The position numbers and the translations under genes are program-made. 64,000 bases of DNA from Sphingorhabdus sp. EL138 (GTDB taxonomy: Bacteria > Pseudomonadota > Alphaproteobacteria > Sphingomonadales > Sphingomonadaceae): NCBI RefSeq assembly GCF_900258045.1, contig NZ_OGVD01000003.1, positions 620,001 to 684,000 of the forward strand. Reading direction: 5' to 3'. Below are positions 8,926 to 17,664 of the stretch, in pieces; the first letter of the stretch is position 1; each line of letters opens with the position of its first letter. The notes beneath the pieces are model-generated. The model was given only the letters and a program-made list of their open reading frames with translations, made no database searches and was not told where the DNA came from.

Positions 8926-9309
8926 ATGAGAATTCAAAGAAGCAACGCTATTATGGTAATCGCCTGTGGCAGCCTTGTCCTGGGAGGGTGTGCAAATACC
9001 GCATCCGGATATCGGCCGATAGTCGATGGCTATGAGGATGAAGCCTATCATGCAGATCTTGCCGATTGTCAGGCACTTGCGAAAACGAAGCGCTATGACA
9101 ATGGGGATACCAAGACTTCAGCCTTGGCCGGTGCCGTTGTCGGCGGCGCAGTAGGGGCCATAGAAGATGACTCAGTAGAGGGTGCGATAGTCGGTGCGCT
9201 TTTGGGCGGCCTGATCGGCGGTGCGAGCGGCGCCGCTGATACCCGAACGGATCGAAAAGACATTGTTATTCGCTGCATGAGTGGTCGCGGTCACGCCGTT
9301 GTCGGCTGA
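8926..9309 (+). CDS. Glycine-zipper outer-membrane lipoprotein
   Basis: A 127-residue protein with a lipoprotein signal and lipobox LGGC (acylated Cys at 22). Residues 65-105 form a glycine-zipper repeat (AGAVVGGAVGAI, then GAIVGALLGGLIGG) typical of SlyB/OmpA-anchor-like surface lipoproteins that insert a helical hairpin into the membrane. Two further Cys (about 49 and 119) could form a disulfide. Role: envelope structure or stress, by family only. It stands alone, with an outer-membrane protein gene 146 bases downstream. Confidence 0.82.
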   Translation: MRIQRSNAIMVIACGSLVLGGCANTASGYRPIVDGYEDEAYHADLADCQALAKTKRYDNGDTKTSALAGAVVGGAVGAIEDDSVEGAIVGALLGGLIGGASGAADTRTDRKDIVIRCMSGRGHAVVG

Positions 9310-9455
9310 TAAAATACGAGATTTCTTAGCGATCTGATCCAGTCAGTCACGACCGCAAATTTCACAAAATCAACAAAACAACCATCGGGGCATATTTTCC
9401 GAAGAAGGATTCTTGCGCCCAAATTTTCCCCAAAAATGTCGAGAAAGGACATAAT

Positions 9456-10079
9456 ATGAAGAAGACCCTAATGATTTCCACCATCGCTGCTTTCGGCGTT
9501 CTGACCGGAGCCTCGGCTGCTCATGCGCAGAACGACGATGAAAATTTTGAAGGCGTAAAAGTTGGCGTGCAAGCTGGATGGGAGCGCCGCAAGATAGATG
9601 AAACCTTGCTACCTGCGCCCAATAGTGCGCGATTAAACGACAAAGCCAGCGGAATCTCCTACGGCGGTTTTGCAGGATATGATGCGCAGTTTGGCAGTTT
9701 TGTTCTGGGCGTCGAAGCCGATTTCAGCCCGAATAGCAAAACATTGCGTTCTACCCTGCCCGGAGGTGGTTCGATTGAGCTGGATTCCAAATGGAATGCC
9801 AGCGCGTCGGCCAGAGCCGGTGTCGCACTCACCCCCAATCTTCTGGCCTATGGCCGGGTGGGTTACGGCCTTAACCGCTATACCGTTCGCGGATTTGCGG
9901 CAGGAAACGACACTGCAGTTGCGACGGACAAGGTAACGGGTGATGGCCTGATTTACGGTGGCGGCCTTGAATATGCGATAAACAGAAACGCATCATTCCG
10001 TGTCGAATATCGCCGCAATGACAATGAAGCCTCCCTCGGCTCCAATCAGGTTCTTGGTGGTTTGACCCTGCGCTTCTGA
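9456..10079 (+). CDS. Outer-membrane beta-barrel protein (Omp25/porin-family type)
   Basis: 207 residues with a clear signal peptide (cleavage after AAHA, near 24). The mature part alternates hydrophobic strands with Gly/Asp/Asn turns, for example YGGFAGYDAQFGSFVLGVEA and LLAYGRVGYGLNRY, and ends GLTLRF, the C-terminal Phe required for BAM-mediated insertion. This fits the small 8-stranded OMP_b-brl family (Omp25/RopB-like). Probably a structural or surface protein. A strong inverted repeat follows the gene. Confidence 0.85.
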   Translation: MKKTLMISTIAAFGVLTGASAAHAQNDDENFEGVKVGVQAGWERRKIDETLLPAPNSARLNDKASGISYGGFAGYDAQFGSFVLGVEADFSPNSKTLRSTLPGGGSIELDSKWNASASARAGVALTPNLLAYGRVGYGLNRYTVRGFAAGNDTAVATDKVTGDGLIYGGGLEYAINRNASFRVEYRRNDNEASLGSNQVLGGLTLRF

Positions 10080-10103
10080 TCCCTCCCAAGAAGCGCTCCG
10101 CCG

Positions 10104-10148
10104 GAGGCCGGGCGACGGCAATTATCCCCTGATTGCTCGTCCGGCCTC
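10104..10148 (+). terminator. Hairpin after the outer-membrane protein gene
   Basis: Arms GAGGCCGGGCGA (10104-10115) and TCGTCCGGCCTC (10137-10148) pair with one G:U, with inner arms GCAAT/ATTGC extending the stem. A run of T is lacking; the sequence after it is only pyrimidine-rich. It may act as a terminator or mRNA-stabilising stem-loop. Confidence 0.45.
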
Positions 10149-10403
10149 ACCTTATCTTCCTTCCTGAACAAGGACGCCGACGATAAAATGAAAATGACAG
10201 CATCACAAGGAAAGCAGCCCCGTACAGCTGATAAGCCTCAGAAAAAATCCTCCCTGGAGCGTCGTGGATCTGACATATCCAGCTGCTGCTATTGGCTGGT
10301 GCGGTTACTGGTCTGGGGAAGCAGAAACTCCTGATATTGCTATTGGCATTGCGCTATCCAATCAAGAAATGTCCGCTTTGTGATTCAGGCAGCTGCCAAG
10401 CGG
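10149..10403. other. Intergenic stretch without a convincing gene
   Basis: Between the hairpin after the outer-membrane protein gene and the convergent mutase gene. It holds a 48-codon frame (10188-10334) with no good ribosome site and no recognisable product, and near 10372 a short match (TCCGCTTTGT) to the palindromic element seen at 50.5 kb. No RNA gene was seen. Confidence 0.4.
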
Positions 10404-11813
10404 CTAGTGCTCCACCGTTTTCCCGCGCTCCAGACCGGACAAAGCCAGCTGCTCGTCGATTTGCGCCATTAGCCGCTCCAGTCCTTCCTTGGATTTGGCC
10501 TCGGCACGGGCTACCAAAACATCCTGCGTATTTGATGCCCGCAGCAGCCACCAGCCGTCTTCCGTATTTACCCGTGCGCCATCAGTATTGTTGACGTCCG
10601 CACTGCTTGCTGAAAGGCGTTCAAGTATCTCCTCGATCACAGGGAATTTGCGGCTTTCATCGACCTGAAACCGCATTTCCGGCGTGTTGATCATCTCAAC
10701 CATATCGCTGCGCAGCTGGGTCACGCTTTTGCCGATATTGGTTGCGGCCTGAATCAGGCGCACGGCGGCATAAGGCGCATCGTCAAAGCCGTAATAATCA
10801 TGCTTGAAGAACACATGGCCGCTCATTTCACCGGCAAGCGGCGAAGAAACTTCCTTCATTTTGGACTTGATCAGGCTGTGCCCGGTTTTCCACATCAGCG
10901 GTTTGCCGCCGAGTGCCGCGATCCGGTCATAGAGCGCCTGTGATGCCTTTACGTCTGCGATAATCGTCGCTCCAGGCTCGGATTTCAGGACATCCTCTGC
11001 ATAGATTTGCAGCAGCTGATCACCCCAGATCACCCGCCCTTCTCCATCAATTGCACCTATCCGGTCGCCATCACCGTCAAAAGCTACTCCGAAATCGAGC
11101 TTCTTGTCGGCGACAAGCGCCTTCAGATCGGCGAGATTCTTTTCTTCTGTGGGATCGGGATGATGATTGGGAAAATTGCCATCGACATCGGTAAAAAGGA
11201 GATGATGCTCACCGGGCAGGTTGGCAGTGAGTTTTTCGATGACCGGGCCGGCCGCGCCATTGCCCGCGTCCCAGCCGATTTTCAAGGCGTCACCAGTAAA
11301 ATTCTTGGTCAATCGGGCAACATATTCATCCATGATATCAAAGCGTTCGATGCTACCAACCGCGTCATCGACTGCCACCTCCCAGTCACCGCTTGCCGCC
11401 ATCGTGCCGAGCTTCTGGATGTCCGCTCCGAAAAAAGGTCGTCCCTGAAATACCATTTTGAAGCCATTATAATTGGCGGGATTATGGCTGCCGGTTATCT
11501 CGATGCCGCCCTGCACCTGTTCTAGGACACATTCGGCATAATAGAGCATCGGGGTTGGTCCCATGCCGATGGAAACGGCGTCCACACCAGCATCGTTCAG
11601 ACCTTTGATCAGCGCATCTTCCAGCATCGGGGAACTGGTCCGCCCATCATAGCCGGTCGCAACCGCAGTTCCCCCCGCCCGTGCGATCAGCGTACCGAAG
11701 CCCCGACCAATGGCATAGGCATCATCTTCATCCAGCGTTTCGCCGATGATCCCGCGAATGTCATATTCGCGCAGGCTGGTTGGATGAAAGTCATGGGATG
11801 TACGTGCGGTCAT
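10404..11813 (-). CDS. pgmG: Phosphomannomutase/phosphoglucomutase
   Basis: A 469-residue alpha-D-phosphohexomutase. The phosphoserine loop reads TGSHNPANYNGFK, the magnesium loop DGDGDRIG, the sugar-specificity loop GEMSGHVFF, and the C-terminal domain has the phosphate-binding RASNTQDVLVARAEA segment. The full length and AlgC-like layout fit the bifunctional enzyme that interconverts mannose or glucose 1- and 6-phosphates for sugar nucleotides used in exopolysaccharide and LPS. The symbol follows the sphingomonad ortholog and is given with reserve. It is transcribed leftward as an apparently single gene. Confidence 0.9.
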   Translation of the reverse strand: MTARTSHDFHPTSLREYDIRGIIGETLDEDDAYAIGRGFGTLIARAGGTAVATGYDGRTSSPMLEDALIKGLNDAGVDAVSIGMGPTPMLYYAECVLEQVQGGIEITGSHNPANYNGFKMVFQGRPFFGADIQKLGTMAASGDWEVAVDDAVGSIERFDIMDEYVARLTKNFTGDALKIGWDAGNGAAGPVIEKLTANLPGEHHLLFTDVDGNFPNHHPDPTEEKNLADLKALVADKKLDFGVAFDGDGDRIGAIDGEGRVIWGDQLLQIYAEDVLKSEPGATIIADVKASQALYDRIAALGGKPLMWKTGHSLIKSKMKEVSSPLAGEMSGHVFFKHDYYGFDDAPYAAVRLIQAATNIGKSVTQLRSDMVEMINTPEMRFQVDESRKFPVIEEILERLSASSADVNNTDGARVNTEDGWWLLRASNTQDVLVARAEAKSKEGLERLMAQIDEQLALSGLERGKTVEH

Positions 11814-11934
11814 CGATTATTTTCCTTTGGGGGAGCCGAACATGGCGCGTGGTGTATTTGTAGCGATGTAATAGAAAGCCTGTGGTCCAAAAGCTAGTCC
11901 CCGGATCGCCGTCATATCGCACCAGACCGGCAGC

Positions 11935-12369
11935 TTACCGGTGATTGGCCGCTTCCAATTCCTTCAGCAGAATGTCTCGGGCCCGGTTTATCTGACGAGC
12001 CAGCTCTTCATCTCCGCCGCGGTCAGGATGATGCTCGGTCAGGCGTGATCGCCATGCTGCATTGATCGTGGCTTGGTCTGCCCCTTCGGCAATGCCTAAT
12101 AAGGATCGCGCCCGGTCCAGTTCAAAATTACGCGGCTTGCGATTTTCTTCCGTCTCGACTTTGCGTGCACCGAAAATCTTGGAGCCGCTCCACGCCAACG
12201 CCGCCACTATCAATCCACCACCAAATATCCAGTTACCGCCGCGGCATAAATTAACGCCAACCAACGCTACAGCAACCGCTAACCAGTCATTCGGCCCCAT
12301 GGTCTTGGCCCGGCCCGACAATATGAGCGCGGCGATGACGGACCCGCTCAATATGAGCATGAACGTCAT
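11935..12369 (-). CDS. Membrane-anchored J-domain protein
   Basis: 144 residues: two short membrane helices (about 2-18 and 45-65), then a cytosolic J domain from about residue 85 with the HPD motif (EHHPDRGGD). The Gly/Phe and zinc-finger regions of true DnaJ are absent, so this is a class C (type III) co-chaperone that would bring DnaK to the membrane. It starts 3 bases after the mipZ stop and is surely co-transcribed with it. Confidence 0.85.
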   Translation of the reverse strand: MTFMLILSGSVIAALILSGRAKTMGPNDWLAVAVALVGVNLCRGGNWIFGGGLIVAALAWSGSKIFGARKVETEENRKPRNFELDRARSLLGIAEGADQATINAAWRSRLTEHHPDRGGDEELARQINRARDILLKELEAANHR

Positions 12370-12372
12370 GGC

Positions 12373-13185
12373 TTAGGCAACAAGTTGGGGTTTGCCAAAA
12401 ACCGGCCGCTCGCCTTCTGGTTGCGGCAAGGCAAGATGCTTGATCAGTTCGCGCAATTCCTGCCGGGCCGCAATGTGGCTGGTCGCGAGGCGGCCGAGAT
12501 GTTCTTTGTCGAGCATCGTCAAGCCGGCGGGGAAAAGTTCACGGTAGATCACACGTTCACTCAGGCCAGGTATGACCCGAAAGCCGACCCGTTGTGATAA
12601 TTCTGTCAGGGCAGAGATGACCCGCTGCATATTGTGCGCCTCGACATGTTGTGTACGATTGCGCAGCACCACCCAGTCGATGGTCGTGCCATCCGCTTTG
12701 GCGCGTGCCTTGCGGGCTTCCCAGATCAATTCGGCATAAAAGCTAAGCTTGCGAACCTTGAAAGTTTCCGGATCGACTTGACCTATCAAGTCAAAGTCAA
12801 CAAAACTGTCGTTGATCGGCGTCACCAGCGTATTGGCGCGGGTGGCGACAAAACGAGCAAATTTGTCATCACGACCCGGCGTATCGAACAACAGATAATC
12901 GACACCGTGGCCCATCCGTTCAACCAGTTGTTCCAGTCGGGCAAGGTTATCTTGTTCGAACACCTCGAAATAAGGTTGTGGAATATCGATGTTCAGCCGG
13001 TCCATCGTGGCCCTGCGATTTTCCAGATAACGATAAAGCGTACGCTGGCGCGGATCGAGATCAATGACTGCGACCTTATGTCCCTGATAGGCGAGTGCGA
13101 CAGCAACATGAACGGCGGTGGTGGACTTGCCGGTCCCGCCCTTTTCATTGGCAAAGACTATATGATGCGCTTTGCTGTCGACCAT
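12373..13185 (-). CDS. mipZ: Division-plane positioning ATPase MipZ
   Basis: A 270-residue ParA/MinD-family ATPase with the deviant Walker A KGGTGKST (residues 15-22), VIDLDPRQ as switch I, and FDTPGRDD as Walker B. The sequence from TNDSF-like VTPINDSFVDFDLIG onward is characteristic of MipZ, not ParA. In Caulobacter, MipZ forms a gradient from the ParB-bound pole and inhibits FtsZ, so septa form at midcell. Its presence supports an alphaproteobacterial host. It precedes the J-domain gene by 3 bases. Confidence 0.94.
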   Translation of the reverse strand: MVDSKAHHIVFANEKGGTGKSTTAVHVAVALAYQGHKVAVIDLDPRQRTLYRYLENRRATMDRLNIDIPQPYFEVFEQDNLARLEQLVERMGHGVDYLLFDTPGRDDKFARFVATRANTLVTPINDSFVDFDLIGQVDPETFKVRKLSFYAELIWEARKARAKADGTTIDWVVLRNRTQHVEAHNMQRVISALTELSQRVGFRVIPGLSERVIYRELFPAGLTMLDKEHLGRLATSHIAARQELRELIKHLALPQPEGERPVFGKPQLVA

Positions 13186-13335
13186 CTGCTTTGTTGCACC
13201 CCCGTTTTGACAACCGGATTCGAAACCAGAATGAATCGCAAAACCGGGTGCCTTGAAGCCAGTGCTAACCTAAACGGCGGTTGAATAAAAGCGCAGGTGA
13301 CAAAAACTTACCAATGCTGTGACCACTGTCCCGGC

Positions 13336-14172
13336 TTAAGACGCTGCCCCGGTCAGCGGCACGCCGGCCACCGTGATACGGTTAAGATAGCGGCGATGTC
13401 CCTGATAATCATTCAGTGCATAATGCCAGGTGGAACGATTGTCCCACATGGCCAGCATGCCTTCTTGCCATTGCAGGCGGAAGTGAAATTGCGGCTGCCG
13501 GATATGGGTATAAAGCTCATCCAGCAATGCCGTGCTTTCCGCCGGGTCCATATCGACAATCTCCAATGTGAAACCCGGATTGACATAGAGACCCTTTGCT
13601 CCGGTTTCGGGGTGGCTGAGTACCACGGGATGGATTGCTTCTTGCACCGCAGATTCCGTATTGCCAAAGCGGCCGCCAAATTTCTTTTGATAGTCACTGT
13701 CTTTACCGAAAATATGGGCGTTACCGTGCCGGGCCCTCAGGCCATCCAGACGCACTTTCATCTCGTCATCCAGCGCTTCATACGCAGCGTGCATTCCGGC
13801 AAACAATGTGTCGCCGCCGCTCGGCGGGATTTCCAGTGCGTAGAGGATAGAACCCATAGCGGGGATCTCGTCATAACTGTGATCGGTGTGCCAGCCGCCG
13901 CCAATATTCACTTCCTGATCCGGTTCTTTCAAGACTTTGGCAATTTGGGGGTAGCCCTCGACGGGCGTGAAAAAGCGGTTGATGTCGATATCGTTCCAAC
14001 GCTCTGCAAAGGCGATATGGTCTTCTGGTGTCAGCTGCTGGTTTCGGAAAAACAATGCACCGGAATCAAAAAAAGCTTCCCTGATTTCCGCGAACTCGTC
14101 ATCGGTTAAAGACGTTAGATCGACACCTTCGACAATTGCGCCCACAGCTTCGCTCGCTTTGGTTATCTGCAC
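13336..14172 (-). CDS. TauD/TfdA-family Fe(II)/2-oxoglutarate dioxygenase
   Basis: 278 residues with the jelly-roll iron triad: H95 and D97 in GGGWHTDHSYD and the distal H250 in WDNRSTWHYA; the following HRRYLNR carries the Arg that binds the 2-oxoglutarate carboxylate. The family hydroxylates taurine, aryloxyacetates, alkyl sulfates or similar; no neighbour indicates which. The start codon is GTG (14170-14172), with GGGAGAG upstream at good spacing and no nearby ATG. It is divergent from the SDR gene at 14261. Confidence 0.88.
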   Translation of the reverse strand: MQITKASEAVGAIVEGVDLTSLTDDEFAEIREAFFDSGALFFRNQQLTPEDHIAFAERWNDIDINRFFTPVEGYPQIAKVLKEPDQEVNIGGGWHTDHSYDEIPAMGSILYALEIPPSGGDTLFAGMHAAYEALDDEMKVRLDGLRARHGNAHIFGKDSDYQKKFGGRFGNTESAVQEAIHPVVLSHPETGAKGLYVNPGFTLEIVDMDPAESTALLDELYTHIRQPQFHFRLQWQEGMLAMWDNRSTWHYALNDYQGHRRYLNRITVAGVPLTGAAS

Positions 14173-14260
14173 CTATTCTCTCCCGAATCTTATTATCGGA
14201 TAGATATATAGCCTATTTCTGTGATATTGGGACGGACAATTGCGATAAGGAGCACAGCCT

Positions 14261-15247
14261 ATGACCGACACCAAATTGAATCGCCGCCAGATGCTCGCCG
14301 CGGGCGCGGCAACGGGTATCGCCCTGACCGCCTGTCAGTCGGTCGCTGCACAGGGAGACACCAACCTGACCGGTAAATCTGTGCTGATCACTGGCTGTTC
14401 TTCCGGCTTTGGCTATCTCGGTGCACTGCATTACGCTGAACGGGGTGCGAAAGTCTTTGCCACCATGCGAAACATGCCACGTGAAGAAGCAGGAAAACTG
14501 GAAGCCGCGGCAAAGGATGGCTCTGACCTGACATTATTGGAACTCGATGTGCTGTCGGATGAATCGGTTGCCAAAGCGGTGGCGGAAGCAGAACGGCTTA
14601 ACGGCGGCGCTCTGGATGTCATCGTCAACAATGCTGGTATCGGCACGGGCGCGTCGGTTGAGCTGCAGGATATCGAGGCGACTCAGCTGTTGTTCGAAAC
14701 CAATACCGTCGGGCCGCACCGGGTGGCGCGTGCAGCTTTGCCAGCGATGCGGGCCAAAAAAGCCGGACTGATCATCAATGTGTCATCGCAGCTGGGCCGG
14801 GTCATGATACCGGGCATGGGGCTCTATTCCTCGACCAAGTTCGCACTGGAATCGATGAGCGAGCAAATGGCTTATGAATTAGTCCCGAACGGCGTTGATG
14901 TTACGGTGGTGCAGCCGGGCGGCTATCCGACCAAGATCTGGGAAAATGGCAACAAGCTGACCGCACCGATGCTGGAGCGGGCGACCGAAGAGAGCAAAGC
15001 CGCCTATCCCGAGCTGGTCGCAGGAGCGCTGCGTGATGGTGGCGGCTCTACCGATCCGATGGATATACCGCGCGCCATAGCTGGCCTGATAGCTATGGCA
15101 CCCGGTAAACGGCCGCTGCGTGTCCCCGTTCATCCCGGCAGCAAGCCATCATTGGCTATTAATGATGTCAGTGCCAAGACCCAGGTGGCGATGCTGGGCA
15201 ATTCGCCCTTTGGCCCCTGGATCAAGGATGTGCACGAGCGAGGTTGA
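14261..15247 (+). CDS. SDR-family oxidoreductase with N-terminal Tat/lipoprotein-like signal
   Basis: 328 residues. The N-terminus (NRRQMLAAGAATGIALTAC) has the twin-arginine motif followed by a hydrophobic segment and a Cys at 25 in a lipobox-like LTAC. The rest is a classical short-chain dehydrogenase with TGCSSGFG at 44-51, NNAGIGTG, and the YSSTK active site. A Rossmann enzyme exported folded via Tat is unusual, since NAD(P) is scarce outside the cytoplasm. AAGGAG lies 8 bases before the ATG. Its stop codon abuts that of the convergent membrane-protein gene. The substrate is unknown. Confidence 0.85.
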   Translation: MTDTKLNRRQMLAAGAATGIALTACQSVAAQGDTNLTGKSVLITGCSSGFGYLGALHYAERGAKVFATMRNMPREEAGKLEAAAKDGSDLTLLELDVLSDESVAKAVAEAERLNGGALDVIVNNAGIGTGASVELQDIEATQLLFETNTVGPHRVARAALPAMRAKKAGLIINVSSQLGRVMIPGMGLYSSTKFALESMSEQMAYELVPNGVDVTVVQPGGYPTKIWENGNKLTAPMLERATEESKAAYPELVAGALRDGGGSTDPMDIPRAIAGLIAMAPGKRPLRVPVHPGSKPSLAINDVSAKTQVAMLGNSPFGPWIKDVHERG

Positions 15248-15685
15248 TCAGGCGTTAACCGCCGCACCGGTCTGTTTGGCCAGTAAAAGCGGCGCCATGT
15301 AAAAAGCCAGGAAGACCAGGTTGGGGATCACATTCGCCGCGTTGCCCGACGCGACCGAAGCGCTACTATCGATCACAAACCAGGTGAGAAACACGTAGAT
15401 GGACCCGCGCCGGATCAGCTCATTGCCCTGTTCCACACCGGGCGCAGAGATGAACAGATACATCGCACCCAGTCCGCCGAACACGCCGCCGGCTATCGCC
15501 ATGGCAAGTTTCGCTTCTGGCGTCGTCAGGCCGGCCACGCCTTGGCTTCCGGAGGAGGCCAGATTGAAAAACATGTCATTCATGCCGGTGAAATCGGTAA
15601 CACCGGCCAGAGCAAACAGGACGGCGGTGATGATCGAAAAGGCGCCGATGATACGCATGGCGCGCGCTGCAGTTGTGGGTGACAT
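15248..15685 (-). CDS. Four-helix membrane protein of unknown function
   Basis: 145 residues with four hydrophobic helices (about 8-30, 60-82, 92-112, 116-138) and no catalytic motif. I do not recognise the family. AAGGAGATAG precedes the ATG at good spacing. It is divergent from the MmyB-type regulator at 15814, with a perfect 15-bp palindrome in the shared intergenic region, so that regulator may control it. Confidence 0.65.
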   Translation of the reverse strand: MSPTTAARAMRIIGAFSIITAVLFALAGVTDFTGMNDMFFNLASSGSQGVAGLTTPEAKLAMAIAGGVFGGLGAMYLFISAPGVEQGNELIRRGSIYVFLTWFVIDSSASVASGNAANVIPNLVFLAFYMAPLLLAKQTGAAVNA

Positions 15686-15741
15686 GATCTATCTCCTTTT
15701 TGATTCCCGGTAATGAAACCCGATGCGGATAGTGAAAACAA

Positions 15742-15756
15742 TTACCTGACAGGTAA
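15742..15756. promoter_or_regulatory. Perfect palindrome between divergent genes (operator candidate)
   Basis: TTACCTGACAGGTAA, 7-bp arms around a single central A, between the membrane-protein gene (start 15685) and the XRE regulator (start 15814). Position and symmetry suggest the operator of the adjacent regulator. Confidence 0.6.
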
Positions 15757-15813
15757 GTGCGCCCCTTGTGCTGCGCTGGCATGGTGCAATAATATTGATT
15801 GGAGGAGATGGAG

Positions 15814-16575
15814 ATGCAGACAGAATTTGGCAGTATATTGAAGGAATGGCGCAAGTTACGCCGGTTCAGTCAGCTTGATCTGTCGCTGGAGGCCGACATG
15901 TCGGCGCGCCATCTCAGCTTTCTCGAATCGGGCCGCTCCAATCCCAGCCGGGCTATGGTATTGCGGCTGTCGGAGGCCCTGAAACTCCCGCGCGGCACTG
16001 CCAATCAGGCTTTAAATGCAGCCGGTTTTGCGGCCATTTATCCCAGTTTACCAGATGATGCACCGGAACTCGCGCCTGTTCATCAGGCCATTGCGACCAT
16101 GCTCGACCATCATGACCCCTATCCTGGCATTGCGGTGGACCGGCACTGGAATGTCGTACGGTCCAACAAGGGCTCGCAAATGCTGTTGGCGCTGGCTGGC
16201 CCGGGCCAGACGGTGAATCTGATGGAGGTTTTGATCAAAAGTGCCGAGATGGACCTCATTGAAAATTGGGACGAAGTAGCGATGCTATCGCTGACCCGCT
16301 TACGCACTGAAATATTGGAGCTTGGCGGCGATGAGAAATTATCTGCCTTGATGCAGCGTGTGTCTGATCTGGACCGGGTTAAAAATGCCGATCTTGCTTC
16401 GATCAATCTCAACCAGGCGGTCATTCCCACCATCTTGCGGGTTGGTGAAAATCGCTTGTCGCTCTTTTCGACTATCTCGCAATTTGGCTCCGTGCAGGAC
16501 ACACAGGCGGGCGAAACGCGTATTGAACTGATGTTCCCAATGGACGATGAAACCATTCAGTTTTTCGAAAGGTAG
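15814..16575 (+). CDS. XRE-family regulator with MmyB-like ligand-binding domain
   Basis: About 253 residues. Residues 1-65 form an HTH domain (FSQLDLSLEADMSARHLSFLE, then SNPSRAMVLRLSEALKLP); the rest matches the MmyB-like transcription-regulator ligand-binding domain, which is PAS-like and binds lipids or fatty acids in studied members (VHQAIATMLDHHDPYPGIAVD, HWNVVRSNKG). GGAGGAG at 15801-15807 places the start at the ATG at 15814. Regulators of this class often control a neighbouring short-chain dehydrogenase or membrane protein, and both are next door. Confidence 0.88.
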   Translation: MQTEFGSILKEWRKLRRFSQLDLSLEADMSARHLSFLESGRSNPSRAMVLRLSEALKLPRGTANQALNAAGFAAIYPSLPDDAPELAPVHQAIATMLDHHDPYPGIAVDRHWNVVRSNKGSQMLLALAGPGQTVNLMEVLIKSAEMDLIENWDEVAMLSLTRLRTEILELGGDEKLSALMQRVSDLDRVKNADLASINLNQAVIPTILRVGENRLSLFSTISQFGSVQDTQAGETRIELMFPMDDETIQFFER

Positions 16576-16623
16576 CGACGGGCATCTGGCAGCAGAGGGT
16601 TGTCAGGGAGTGGAGTTTTTAAC

Positions 16624-17589
16624 ATGCTGAAGATGCGTTTCTTAGCCTTGCCGCTGCTGTCTCTGGCGGCTTGCACGCCCGGGCCCGATCTCACTGAAAG
16701 CCCGAAAAATGCCGGCATAACCAAAACAGAATCTTTGCCGGAAAATAGGGTCTCGGCCGAAAATCTTGCCAAGTGGCGCAAGGATAACCCGAGCTGGTAT
16801 GCTGCTGTAGAGCCTTTTCAGGTGATTGGCGAGGATGGTGCAGGCATCTATTATGTCGGAACTGAGGGGTTGGGTATGTTTTTCATCCCGACCCAAGACG
16901 GCCATATCGTTATTGATGGCGGCATGCCTGATCAGGGACCGATGGTTGCAGAGGCCATCACCCAGCTCGGCTATGATCCCAAGGACATAAAAATCCTCCT
17001 CAACAGCCATGCACATCTCGACCATTCTGGCGGGCTGGCCGACCTGAAAGCAATGAGCGGTGCCGAGATGATTGCTAGCGAAGGTGATCGCTCCGCGCTG
17101 GAAGGTGGTTTCTATCTTGGGTCTGAAGATCAGGACTTTCTGTTCGCGCCGCCGGTGAAGGTCGATCGCATCATCGCCGACGGAGAGAAGGTAAAGCATG
17201 GCGGCGTGATACTAACCGCCCATGCCACGCCGGGCCATTCGCGTGGTTGTACATCCTGGACCATGGATGTCGAGCAGAGCGGCAAATCATACGATGTACT
17301 GGTATTTTGCTCCGCCACGGTGGCTGCCAACCGACTTGTTAATCCGCCGCAATATGAAGGCATTGTTGAGGATTATCGCAGCACGTTTGACAAGACACGT
17401 GATTGGATGCCGGATGTCTTTCTTGCCAACCATCCCGGTTTTTTTGGATTGATGAAGAAGCGCGAACGGCAACGAGCTGGCGATCCGCTAGCCTTTGTCG
17501 ATGATCAGGCCTTTGGAAAGTTCATTACCCGGGTAGAAGGCTGGTTCATAGATGCGCTGCAAAAACAGTCGGCAGCGACAACGCCCTAG
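16624..17589 (+). CDS. Subclass B3 metallo-beta-lactamase, lipoprotein form
   Basis: 321 residues from the ATG at 16624. The signal ends in a lipobox (SLAAC, Cys17), so the enzyme is probably lipid-anchored in the periplasm. All B3 zinc ligands are visible: HAHLDH (H129, H131, D133, H134), H205 in TPGHSRGCTSW, and H270 in ANHPGFFG. The B3-type H116-H118-H196 and D120-H121-H263 sites are thus intact. Family members hydrolyse penicillins, cephalosporins and carbapenems, though B3-like relatives with other hydrolase roles exist. The gene directly follows the regulator with a 48-base gap. No mobile element is nearby, so it looks chromosomal. Confidence 0.85.
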   Translation: MLKMRFLALPLLSLAACTPGPDLTESPKNAGITKTESLPENRVSAENLAKWRKDNPSWYAAVEPFQVIGEDGAGIYYVGTEGLGMFFIPTQDGHIVIDGGMPDQGPMVAEAITQLGYDPKDIKILLNSHAHLDHSGGLADLKAMSGAEMIASEGDRSALEGGFYLGSEDQDFLFAPPVKVDRIIADGEKVKHGGVILTAHATPGHSRGCTSWTMDVEQSGKSYDVLVFCSATVAANRLVNPPQYEGIVEDYRSTFDKTRDWMPDVFLANHPGFFGLMKKRERQRAGDPLAFVDDQAFGKFITRVEGWFIDALQKQSAATTP

Positions 17590-17664
17590 GCTAGTCAAAA
17601 GGGGGCTTGCCCAAACACCGGCCCCGCCCCTAATTTTACCGTGACGGCAATAGAGGAATGGAAT

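Noticed and set aside
10188-10334. 48-codon open frame between the outer-membrane protein gene and the mutase gene
   Set aside because: No good ribosome site, odd Cys/Trp-rich C-terminus, no family resemblance; likely chance, though a decayed small gene cannot be excluded.
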